Source: Syntrophaceae bacterium UBA5744 (GTDB taxonomy: Bacteria > Desulfobacterota > Syntrophia > Syntrophales > UBA2192). From it: a stretch of DNA of 30,720 nucleotides. The stretch is taken from positions 1 to 30,720 of the forward strand of contig DIFQ01000040.1 of assembly GCA_002419215.1 (NCBI GenBank). The letters are read 5' to 3'. Shown here piece by piece: positions 24,108-30,720 of the stretch. Position numbers and translations under genes: made by a program. Position 1 is the stretch's first letter; each line of letters opens with the position of its first letter. The notes below the pieces were generated by a model that made no database searches, had not been told where the DNA came from, and was given only the letters and a program-made list of their open reading frames with translations.

Positions 24108-24607
24108 TAAGGGTTGACCCCTCTGGCAAACCGCAAAACCCCGCGTCCTTCATTGTAATAGAGCCGCAACTCCCTGCCCTCGATCGCAAACGCGGACGCA
24201 CGGCTCAGTTCTTCCAGATAACCGTATTCCTGGGTCATGACGGGCTCCTGGCAGGCCATTTTCGTCGACCCGGTCCGCCAGATTCGGATGGCATCCTTCG
24301 TACCCTCGAGGAACCCCCAGCCCCCGAAATACCGATTGCAGCCGCCGGAGCCGCTGATCTTCCCGTCATTCGTGAAGGAGATGAAGACCTGCGTATCCGC
24401 GAGAACTTTCGTTTCCGAAGCCATGGGGCCGTAACTGACGAGATCCCACCGGCCTTCCAGGCCGGGGGTCGGAGAAGCGGGCTCCCGGACGAGAACCTGT
24501 TGTGTCTTCGTGCAACCGGAGTGAACCATGACGATCAGGATGAGCCCGAGGATTGCCCAACCCGCAAACCGTGTCCTTGTCGCAGCTGTCTTCTGTATTC
24601 TGTTCAT
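24107..24607 (-). CDS. META-domain (HslJ-like) probable lipoprotein
   Basis: A 166-residue exported protein. The N-terminus has a basic stretch, a hydrophobic helix (about residues 15-28) and SGC at Cys32; the -3 position is His rather than Leu, so lipidation is likely but not certain. The META (DUF306) domain shows FTNDGKISGSGGCNRYFG, then STKMACQEPVMTQEYGYL and FAIEGRELRLYY, all in the order seen in HslJ-like proteins. Function in this family is poorly known; HslJ is linked to heat shock and novobiocin resistance. The ATG at 24607 follows an excellent GGAGGGG; the longer frame from 24670 was rejected. The final codon is supplied by the octamer-repeat element. Confidence 0.86.
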   Translation of the reverse strand: MNRIQKTAATRTRFAGWAILGLILIVMVHSGCTKTQQVLVREPASPTPGLEGRWDLVSYGPMASETKVLADTQVFISFTNDGKISGSGGCNRYFGGWGFLEGTKDAIRIWRTGSTKMACQEPVMTQEYGYLEELSRASAFAIEGRELRLYYNEGRGVLRFARGVNP

Positions 24608-24668
24608 ATTCCCCTCCGCGAATGTATTCAAACCCATGACAAGATGGGGACGCGTTGAATCTCTGCGC

Positions 24669-24705
24669 AAAAAGAAAGAGGGGCTGACCGTTTCCGGTCA
24701 GCCCC
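24669..24705 (-). terminator. Strong rho-independent terminator after tRNA-Asp
   Basis: On the minus strand GGGGCTGACCG and CGGTCAGCCCC form a perfect 11-bp stem with a GAAA tetraloop, followed by TCTTTCTTTTT. It ends the tRNA-Val/tRNA-Asp transcript 11 bases past the CCA. Confidence 0.93.
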
Positions 24706-24715
24706 CTTCGTTTTC

Positions 24716-24793
24716 TGGCGGGGCCGATGGGATTTGAACCCACGCCCTCCGACGTGACAGGCCGGCGTTATAACCAAGCTTAACTACGACCCC
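24716..24793 (-). tRNA. tRNA-Asp (GTC)
   Basis: 78 bases including encoded CCA. Acceptor GGGGTCG pairs with CGGCCCC; anticodon stem CCGGC/GTCGG with loop CTGTCAC gives anticodon GTC; T arm GTGGG TTCAAAT CCCAT; discriminator G as expected for Asp. The D stem GTTA/TAAC is unusual but complete. Confidence 0.97.
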
Positions 24794-24807
24794 GCAATGA
24801 TTCCTTA

Positions 24808-24883
24808 TGGTAGGCGGAACAGGACTTGAACCTGTGACATCCACGGTGTAAGCGTGGCGCTCTCCCGACTGAGCTATCCGCCC
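24808..24883 (-). tRNA. tRNA-Val (TAC)
   Basis: 76 bases including encoded CCA. Acceptor GGGCGGA pairs with TCCGCCT (outer G-U); anticodon stem CCACG/CGTGG with loop CTTACAC gives TAC; T arm ACAGG TTCAAGT CCTGT; discriminator A. It lies 14 bases upstream of tRNA-Asp in the same transcript. Confidence 0.97.
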
Positions 24884-24899
24884 GTTTAGTCGGGTCGCT

Positions 24900-24929
24900 A
24901 ATGTACGATAACACCCTCTCCGTTGTCAA
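24900..24929 (-). promoter_or_regulatory. Promoter of the tRNA-Val/tRNA-Asp transcript
   Basis: On the minus strand a perfect TTGACA (24929-24924), 18-base spacer, TACATT (24905-24900). The start would fall a few bases before the tRNA-Val 5' end. Confidence 0.6.
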
Positions 24930-24934
24930 GGGCG

Positions 24935-24959
24935 AATATCACGTTTTCGCGGTGATATT
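24935..24959. repeat. Inverted repeat between lon and the tRNA promoter
   Basis: AATATCAC and GTGATATT are perfect 8-bp arms around a 9-base loop, five bases upstream of the tRNA -35 and 17 bases past the lon stop. No T run follows on either strand, so it may be a weak lon transcript end or a protein-binding site. Confidence 0.6.
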
Positions 24960-24976
24960 GTGCCCTTTGGGCCCTT

Positions 24977-27406
24977 TCAGGCGTGGATGCGGCGTTCCGT
25001 TTCCACCGGTTTCTCGATCGGGTGGATCTCCTCGTTCATCTCCAGGGGAAGGTCCTGTCCCGGTACCGGGGCAAAGGCTGTCTCGAGCACCTCGTCGATG
25101 CGTTCCACGAGCTTGAGCTCCAGATCCTTGATGACGTTCGACGGGATATCGACGAGATCCTTCTCGTTCTCCTTGGGGATAATGACCGTCTTGATCCCGC
25201 CGCGGTGAGCAGCCAGGAGTTTTTCCTTGAGCCCGCCGATGGGGAGCACCCTGCCCCGGAGCGTGATCTCACCGGTCATGGCCAGATTGCCCCGGACCGG
25301 CCGTTTCGTGAAGGCTGATGCAATGGAGGTGACCATGGCGATCCCTGCCGACGGTCCGTCCTTCGGGATGGCGCCTTCGGGCACGTGGATGTGGATATCG
25401 GTGTCCTTGTAGAAGTTCTTGTCGATTCCCAGGGCGTCGGCCTTCGAGCGGACAATCGTGAGGGCCGCCTGGGCGGACTCCTGCATGACATCCCCCAGCT
25501 TGCCCGTCAGGATCGTCTTTCCAGTGCCGGGGAGTATCGTTGCCTCGATGGTCAGCAACTCGCCGCCCACCTCGGTCCACGCCAACCCCTGGGTGAGCCC
25601 CACGGAATCCTTCCCCTCGGACTCGCCGAAACGGAATTTCGCGATGCCGAGGTATTTTTCAATGGATTTCCCGTTGATTCGGATCTGCTTTTTCTGTCCA
25701 TTGGTCACGATCTCGCGGGCCACTTTCCGGCAGATGGAGGCGATTTCGCGCTCGAGGTTACGGACGCCCGCCTCGCGCGTGTACTTGCGGATGATCTCCA
25801 GGATCGCCCCGTCGGTGAACAGGATGTTCTTGTCCACAAGCCCGTTGGCCTCGACTTCTTTCTTCACGAGGAACCGCTTCGCAATGTTGAGCTTCTCGGG
25901 TTCCGTGTACCCGGCAATCCGGATTACTTCCATGCGGTCCTGAAGCGGACCGGGGATCGTCTGCAGAACGTTTGCCGTCGTGATGAACATCACGTCGGAG
26001 AGATCGTAGTCCACTTCCAGGTAGTTGTCGTTGAAGGCGCCGTTCTGTTCCGGGTCCAGCACCTCGAGGAGCGCCGAGCTGGGGTCGCCCCGGAAGTCGG
26101 AGCTGAGCTTGTCGATCTCGTCGAGGCACAGGACGGGATTGTTGGACCCGGCCTTTTTGATGAGCTGGACGATCTTTCCGGGCAACGCCCCGATGTAGGT
26201 CCGGCGATGTCCGCGGATTTCCGCCTCGTCTCGAAGCCCGCCCAGGGAAAGGCGGACGAACTTGCGGTTGGTGGCCCGTGCGATCGACTTGGCAACCGAG
26301 GTCTTGCCGACGCCGGGGGGCCCCACGAGGCAGAGGATGGACCCCTTGTTCTTCTTCACGAGGGTCTGCACGGCCAGGTACTCGAGAATCCGCTCCTTCA
26401 CCTTCTTGAGCCCGTAATGATCCTCTTCGAGGATGGCCTCGGACTCCTTCATGGTATGCTTGTTTTCCGTCTTCTCGTTCCAGGGCATGTCGAGCAGCCA
26501 GTCGATGTAGTTGCGCACGACGGTGGCCTCCGCCGACATGGGGGACATCATCTTGAGCTTCTTGATCTCGTGCTTGACCTTCTTCTGGGCCTCCTCGGAG
26601 AGCTTCTTGCCTTTCAGGCGCTTCTCGAGTTCCTCGATCTCGCTCGAAAAGTCGTCCTTTTCGCCCATCTCCTTCTGGATGGCGCGCATCTGCTCGTTGA
26701 GGTAGTAGTCCTTCTGGGTCTTCTCCATCTGCTTCTTGACGCGGCGCTTGATCTTTTCTTCGAGCTCGAGGATTTCGATCTCGCCGACGATCATGGAGTA
26801 GAGCTTTTCGAGCCTATCCCCGCCGTCGGTGATCTCCAGCAGGGCCTGTTTTTTTTCCAGCTTGACGCCGAGGTGCGATGCGATCACGTCGGAGAGTTTC
26901 GCCGCGTTGTCGATGGCGGCAATCGTGTCCACAAGCTCCGGCTGGATCTTGCGCGAAAGCTTCGCGTAGTTCTTGAATGCCTCCACGAGAACGCGTCCGA
27001 CCGCCTGGACGGAGCCTGCGCTCTCCGCGCCGGTTTCGGGCACTTCCTCGATTTCGACGACGAAGTGATCGGGGTTCGGGATGTATTCGCGCACCATCGC
27101 GCGCTTCTTTCCCTCCACGAGAGCCTTCACGGTCCCGTCGGGAAGTCTCAGCAGCTGGATGATGACCCCCAGGGTCCCGATCTGGTAGATATCCTCTTCG
27201 CCGGGTTCGTCCTTCTGGGCGCTTTTCTGGGCCACGAGGAAAATCTCGTTTTCCTGTTTCATGGCCGACTCCAGCGCGTTGATGGATTTCTCCCTGCCCA
27301 CGAAGAGGGGCACGATCATATAGGGGAAGACCACCACGTCCCGCAGGGGCAGCAGGGGCACGATGATCTTTGAATCGGTTTTCTTTGTAAAATCGAACAT
27401 GGCCAT
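24977..27406 (-). CDS. lon: ATP-dependent protease La
   Basis: An 809-residue AAA+ serine protease that degrades damaged and regulatory proteins in the cytoplasm. The N-terminal substrate-binding domain (about 1-210) begins IIVPLLPLRDVVVFPYM; a coiled coil follows (about 210-290); Walker A is GPPGVGKT at 362-369; LCLDEIDKL is Walker B; the catalytic dyad is Ser686 in KDGPSAG and Lys729 in GGLKEKLLAA. Length is normal for bacterial LonA. The ATG has AAGGAG about 13 bases upstream, a long spacing; an ATG two codons later is the alternative. It follows clpX by 18 bases, giving the common clpP-clpX-lon order. Confidence 0.98.
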   Translation of the reverse strand: MAMFDFTKKTDSKIIVPLLPLRDVVVFPYMIVPLFVGREKSINALESAMKQENEIFLVAQKSAQKDEPGEEDIYQIGTLGVIIQLLRLPDGTVKALVEGKKRAMVREYIPNPDHFVVEIEEVPETGAESAGSVQAVGRVLVEAFKNYAKLSRKIQPELVDTIAAIDNAAKLSDVIASHLGVKLEKKQALLEITDGGDRLEKLYSMIVGEIEILELEEKIKRRVKKQMEKTQKDYYLNEQMRAIQKEMGEKDDFSSEIEELEKRLKGKKLSEEAQKKVKHEIKKLKMMSPMSAEATVVRNYIDWLLDMPWNEKTENKHTMKESEAILEEDHYGLKKVKERILEYLAVQTLVKKNKGSILCLVGPPGVGKTSVAKSIARATNRKFVRLSLGGLRDEAEIRGHRRTYIGALPGKIVQLIKKAGSNNPVLCLDEIDKLSSDFRGDPSSALLEVLDPEQNGAFNDNYLEVDYDLSDVMFITTANVLQTIPGPLQDRMEVIRIAGYTEPEKLNIAKRFLVKKEVEANGLVDKNILFTDGAILEIIRKYTREAGVRNLEREIASICRKVAREIVTNGQKKQIRINGKSIEKYLGIAKFRFGESEGKDSVGLTQGLAWTEVGGELLTIEATILPGTGKTILTGKLGDVMQESAQAALTIVRSKADALGIDKNFYKDTDIHIHVPEGAIPKDGPSAGIAMVTSIASAFTKRPVRGNLAMTGEITLRGRVLPIGGLKEKLLAAHRGGIKTVIIPKENEKDLVDIPSNVIKDLELKLVERIDEVLETAFAPVPGQDLPLEMNEEIHPIEKPVETERRIHA

Positions 27407-27424
27407 TATGAAATGGGTTCTCCT

Positions 27425-28687
27425 TTAGGCCGTCTCCGTCTTGGATTCGAAGAGCAGGATGGGCTTCTCGCCCTTCTTGACGACGTCTTCATTGATCACG
27501 ACTTCCTTCACGTCGCTGCGTGACGGGATATCGTACATGATGTCGAGCATGGTGTTCTCGAGGATCGCCCGAAGTCCCCTGGCGCCTGCCTTGCGGTTCA
27601 CGGCAAGCCTCGAGACGGCCCTGAGGGCGCCGTCGGTGAACTTGAGCTTCACGTTTTCCAGCTCGAGAATCTTCTGGTACTGTTTGCTGATGGAATCCTT
27701 CGGCTCCACGAGAACCCTCATGAGGTCGTTCTCGTCGAGCTCCTCGAGGGTTGCGATCACGGGAAGACGGCCGATGAACTCGGGGATGAGGCCGTATTTC
27801 AGCAGATCCTCGGGCTGCACCTCGGCCAGGATCTCCCCAAGCTTTCGTTCCTTCTTTCCCTTGATATCCGCGCCGAAACCAACCGAACTGGCGCCGATGC
27901 GTTTCTGGATGATGTCCTCGAGTCCGACAAAGGCGCCGCCGCAGATGAAGAGGATGTTTGTCGTGTCGACCTGGATGAATTCCTGCTGGGGGTGTTTGCG
28001 GCCGCCCTTGGGAGGGATGTTGGCCAGCGTCCCCTCGATGATCTTGAGCAGCGCCTGCTGAACGCCCTCCCCGGAGACGTCCCGGGTGATGGAGGGGCTG
28101 CCCGACTTGCGGGAGATCTTGTCGATCTCGTCGATGTAGACGATCCCTTTCGATGCCCTCTCCACGTCATAGTCGGCATTCTGCAGCAGGCTCAGGATGA
28201 TGTTCTCCACGTCTTCGCCCACGTAGCCCGCCTCGGTGAGAGACGTGGCATCGGCGATGGCAAAGGGGACGTTGAGCATCTTGGCCAGGGTCCGCGCCAG
28301 GAGCGTCTTGCCGGAGCCGGTGGGCCCGACGAGCAGGATGTTGCTCTTCTGGAGCTCCACGCCGCCCAGGTCCGCCTCGGAAAAGAGCCGCTTGTAGTGA
28401 TTGTAGACCGCCACGGACAGGATCTTTTTCGGCCGTTCCTGGCCGATGACGTAGGAGTCCAGGAACTTCTTGATGTCCTTGGGCTCCGGGATCTTCTTGC
28501 GGCTCTCGTCGATGCTCTGGACTTCCGCCTCTTCCTGGATGATGCACCGGCACAGCTCGATGCACTCGTCGCAGATATACGCCGAAGGGCCGGCCACGAG
28601 TTTCTTGACCTCGTTCTGGGTCTTCCCGCAGAAGGAGCAGAACAGGATGCCTTCACCGCCCTCGTTTTCCCGTTGTCTTCTTGGCAT
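27425..28687 (-). CDS. clpX: ATP-dependent Clp protease ATP-binding subunit ClpX
   Basis: A 420-residue AAA+ unfoldase that feeds substrates to ClpP. The zinc-binding domain is at the N-terminus (CSFC at about 17-20 and CDEC at about 39-42). Walker A is GPTGSGKT, Walker B is IVYIDEIDK, and the pore and sensor regions, including GYVGEDVE, are present. RKAGARGLRAILE near the C-terminus is typical. AGAGG lies before the ATG. The start is ten bases after the clpP stop, so the partners are made from one transcript. Confidence 0.98.
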   Translation of the reverse strand: MPRRQRENEGGEGILFCSFCGKTQNEVKKLVAGPSAYICDECIELCRCIIQEEAEVQSIDESRKKIPEPKDIKKFLDSYVIGQERPKKILSVAVYNHYKRLFSEADLGGVELQKSNILLVGPTGSGKTLLARTLAKMLNVPFAIADATSLTEAGYVGEDVENIILSLLQNADYDVERASKGIVYIDEIDKISRKSGSPSITRDVSGEGVQQALLKIIEGTLANIPPKGGRKHPQQEFIQVDTTNILFICGGAFVGLEDIIQKRIGASSVGFGADIKGKKERKLGEILAEVQPEDLLKYGLIPEFIGRLPVIATLEELDENDLMRVLVEPKDSISKQYQKILELENVKLKFTDGALRAVSRLAVNRKAGARGLRAILENTMLDIMYDIPSRSDVKEVVINEDVVKKGEKPILLFESKTETA

Positions 28688-28697
28688 GGTTTCCTCT

Positions 28698-29297
28698 TTA
28701 TTTCTTGGCGGCCGTGGGCCGCTTCTGGATCACCGTGTCGATGAGCCCGTACTCCGCCGCCTGCTCACCGGACATGTAGTAATCGCGGTCGGTGTCACGC
28801 TCGATCCGGTCGATCGGCTGATTCGTGTGCTTCGTCAGGATCTCGTTGAGTTCATGCTTCAGGCGAAGGATTTCCCTCGCCTGGATTTCCACATCCGTTG
28901 CCTGGCCCGAGAACCCTCCCATCGGCTGGTGGATCAGGATCCGGGCGTGCGGAAGAGCATATCGCTTTCCCTTCTGCCCCGCTGCCAGGAGGATGGCCGC
29001 CATGCTGGCTGCCTGTCCCATGCAGTAGGTCGAGACCGGCGACTTGATGTATTGCATGGTGTCGTAGATGGCAAGCCCCGAGCTTACGAGTCCCCCGGGG
29101 GAGTTGATGTAGAAATGGATCTCCTTGTCGGGGTCTTCCGATTCCAGGTAGAGAAGCTGGGCGATGACGAGATTCGCCACGTCATCGTCGATGCCCACTC
29201 CCAGAAAGACGATCCGGTCTTTCAGGAGCCGGGAATAGATGTCAAAGGCCCTCTCGCCTCTTCCATCCTGTTCTATGACTATGGGGATCAGCGGCAT
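28698..29297 (-). CDS. clpP: ATP-dependent Clp protease proteolytic subunit
   Basis: A 199-residue serine peptidase that forms the tetradecameric chamber. The catalytic triad is Ser98 in GQAASMAA, His123 in ILIHQPMGG and Asp172 in DTDRDYYM. The oxyanion region FYINSPGG and the handle helix are typical. AAGGATAG precedes the ATG at 29297. It lies 28 bases downstream of tig and ten bases upstream of clpX. Confidence 0.98.
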   Translation of the reverse strand: MPLIPIVIEQDGRGERAFDIYSRLLKDRIVFLGVGIDDDVANLVIAQLLYLESEDPDKEIHFYINSPGGLVSSGLAIYDTMQYIKSPVSTYCMGQAASMAAILLAAGQKGKRYALPHARILIHQPMGGFSGQATDVEIQAREILRLKHELNEILTKHTNQPIDRIERDTDRDYYMSGEQAAEYGLIDTVIQKRPTAAKK

Positions 29298-29325
29298 GTT
29301 CTATCCTTCATGGGAGCAGCATGTT

Positions 29326-30621
29326 TTACTTAATATTAGCCCTGGACTCTATAAAAGCAAGGGTTATTTCTTCAAGTAGTTGATCTCTCAAGCGATCTAT
29401 CAGGTTATCCTTCTCGTAGGAGTCCTTCATGGACTCGAAATCCCGCCCGTATCGGGAGGCCGTCTCACGGATCCGGTCGTCGATGTCCTTGTCGGAGACA
29501 GCGAGGGATTCCTTCTCGGCGATCCTCTGCAGGAGAATTGCCGTCCGGACCATGCGGGTGGCTTCTTCCCGGAACTGGTCGTGCAAGTTTGCTGCCACAT
29601 TGGCTGCGCTGTCGGGATCCATGCCGTTCATGACCATGCGCCGCTGATATTCAATCATCATGTTGAAGATCTGGCGCTCCACGTAGGCCTCGGGAACCTC
29701 GAAGGGGTTTTTCTCGAGAAGTTTGTCAAGGATGGCCTTCTGCAGCTTCGCCTTCACGGCGGCGCCCTTTTCCTCCTCGAGCGATTTGCGGAGATCGGTC
29801 TTGAGAGCCTCGAGATTTTCGTACTTATTGAAATTCTTCACGAAATTCTCATCGAGATCGGGGAGGACCTTGATCTTTGCATCCTGAACCGTCACGTTGA
29901 ACGTGATGTCGTTTCCTGCAAATTCCTTGACATGGTAATCGTCGGGAAACCTGACCGTGAATTCCTTCGACTCCCCTTTCCTGAGTCCGATCAGGGCTTC
30001 CTCGAAGCCGGGCACAAGCCGCTTCGAGCCCACTTCGATCCGGAATCCGGTTTCGGTGAGTTCCTTGCGGGTTTCTCCTCCGTGTTTGCCCTCGAAGTCG
30101 ATCAGGAGGAAATCCCCGATCTGTACGGGTCGGTCCCCTTCCACGTCCTTGAGGCTGCTGTACATGTTGCGGAGTTCTTCGAGCCTGGCATCCACGTCCT
30201 GATCGGTCACGGAGGCTTCTTCCTTCTGAAGCTCGAGTCCGGTGTACCCCTGGGGATCGACGACGGGTTCCAGTTCCACCGTTGCACTATAGATGAAGCT
30301 CTTTTCCGCCTCGATTCCATTCTGCTCGATCTGCGGCCTTGCAACGGGCAGAAGACTGTTGGCCTCAATGGCCTCCTCGAAGGATCTCTGGACCAGGTTC
30401 GAGACGGCCTCCCCTTCAGCGTCCTGCCTGTAGTAGGTCTCCAGGATGTGCCGGGGTGTCTTGCCGGGCCTGAATCCCTTGACCCTGGCTTTTTTCCCGA
30501 CCGTCCGGTATGCGGCGTCGAGTTCCTTCTTCACCTCCTCCCAGGGAATCTCGAAGGAGATTTTCTTCTTGACGGGACTGATCTCTTCGACCTTGATGGC
30601 TGCACCTGTTCCGCTAGTCAC
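29326..30621 (-). CDS. tig: Trigger factor, ribosome-associated chaperone and prolyl isomerase
   Basis: A 431-residue three-domain chaperone that binds nascent chains at the ribosome exit tunnel. The ribosome-binding signature GFRPGKTP is near residue 50; the FKBP-like domain (about 150-245) includes VQIGDFLLIDFEGKH and GSKRLVPGFEEALIG; the helical C-terminal domain follows. The start is a GTG at 30621 with AAAAGGAG seven bases upstream; the first ATG is far inside, so GTG is well supported. It follows a tRNA-Leu gene by 29 bases, and no separate promoter fits in that gap, so the transcript probably begins at or before the tRNA. Confidence 0.97.
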   Translation of the reverse strand: MTSGTGAAIKVEEISPVKKKISFEIPWEEVKKELDAAYRTVGKKARVKGFRPGKTPRHILETYYRQDAEGEAVSNLVQRSFEEAIEANSLLPVARPQIEQNGIEAEKSFIYSATVELEPVVDPQGYTGLELQKEEASVTDQDVDARLEELRNMYSSLKDVEGDRPVQIGDFLLIDFEGKHGGETRKELTETGFRIEVGSKRLVPGFEEALIGLRKGESKEFTVRFPDDYHVKEFAGNDITFNVTVQDAKIKVLPDLDENFVKNFNKYENLEALKTDLRKSLEEEKGAAVKAKLQKAILDKLLEKNPFEVPEAYVERQIFNMMIEYQRRMVMNGMDPDSAANVAANLHDQFREEATRMVRTAILLQRIAEKESLAVSDKDIDDRIRETASRYGRDFESMKDSYEKDNLIDRLRDQLLEEITLAFIESRANIK

Positions 30622-30650
30622 GCTCGAACTCCTTTTCCTGTAGGTTGAAA

Positions 30651-30720
30651 TGGTGCGAGAGAGGGGAGTCGAACCCCTATCCGCAGTGCGGGCTGGATCC
30701 TAAGTCCAGTGCGTCTTCCA
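30651..30720 (-). tRNA. tRNA-Leu (TAG), 5' end cut by window edge
   Basis: The visible part has encoded CCA, T arm AGGGG TTCGACT CCCCT, a long variable arm (CCCGCACTGCGG region) marking a class II tRNA, and anticodon stem CTGGA/TCCAG with loop CTTAGGA, so anticodon TAG. The acceptor 5' half and D arm lie beyond the right edge. Confidence 0.93.

Noticed and set aside
25385..27373. 662-codon open frame on the plus strand
   Set aside because: Antisense to lon, with leucine/valine/aspartate-rich shadow composition.

Overview
The window is a dense, GC-rich bacterial chromosome segment with almost no non-coding DNA. I infer a deltaproteobacterial (Desulfobacterota, Syntrophus/Geobacter-like) chromosome from the gene content and order: tRNA-Leu/tig/clpP/clpX/lon, paired periplasmic M16 peptidases, a KamA-type aminomutase, and a sigma-54-type promoter. 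This placement rests on family knowledge, not on a database search. No phage, insertion sequence, CRISPR array or rRNA was seen.

Layout. Positions 1-5298 (minus strand): dtd, a DUF1285 gene, guaB, an intrinsic terminator, then dnaE, which runs off the left edge. Positions 5479-11359 (plus): a B12-binding-type radical SAM protein, a small two-helix membrane protein, a catalytic and a non-catalytic M16 peptidase, and an M20 peptidase; the first four overlap end to end. Positions 11362-11463: an inverted array of 8-bp repeats. Positions 11526-13037 (plus): phoH-ybeY. Positions 13048-14847 (minus): an MltD-like lytic transglycosylase with two LysM domains. Positions 14983-19591 (minus): a tightly packed run of zinc-ribbon protein, radical SAM protein, CorC-type CBS protein, lnt, and prfB with its programmed +1 frameshift.

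Positions 19592-20062 are the only long non-coding stretch. It holds a near-perfect sigma-54 -24/-12 element, upstream inverted and direct copies of a CTTGAAAC motif, an AT-rich patch with a possible sigma-70 promoter, and a leader hairpin. Downstream (20063-24019) lies the most interesting locus: a lysine-2,3-aminomutase-like radical SAM enzyme, two different D-Ala-D-Ala-ligase-like ATP-grasp enzymes and a GNAT acetyltransferase. I infer a small beta-amino-acid peptide or amide, possibly N-acetylated. I know of no characterised product for this arrangement. A second octamer-repeat element follows.

Positions 24107-30720 (minus): a META-domain protein, a strong terminator, tRNA-Asp, tRNA-Val with its own promoter, then lon, clpX, clpP, tig (the protein-folding and proteolysis cluster) and a tRNA-Leu cut by the right edge. 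The E. coli ybeZ-ybeY-ybeX-lnt neighbourhood is present but split into two pieces on opposite strands about 3 kb apart.
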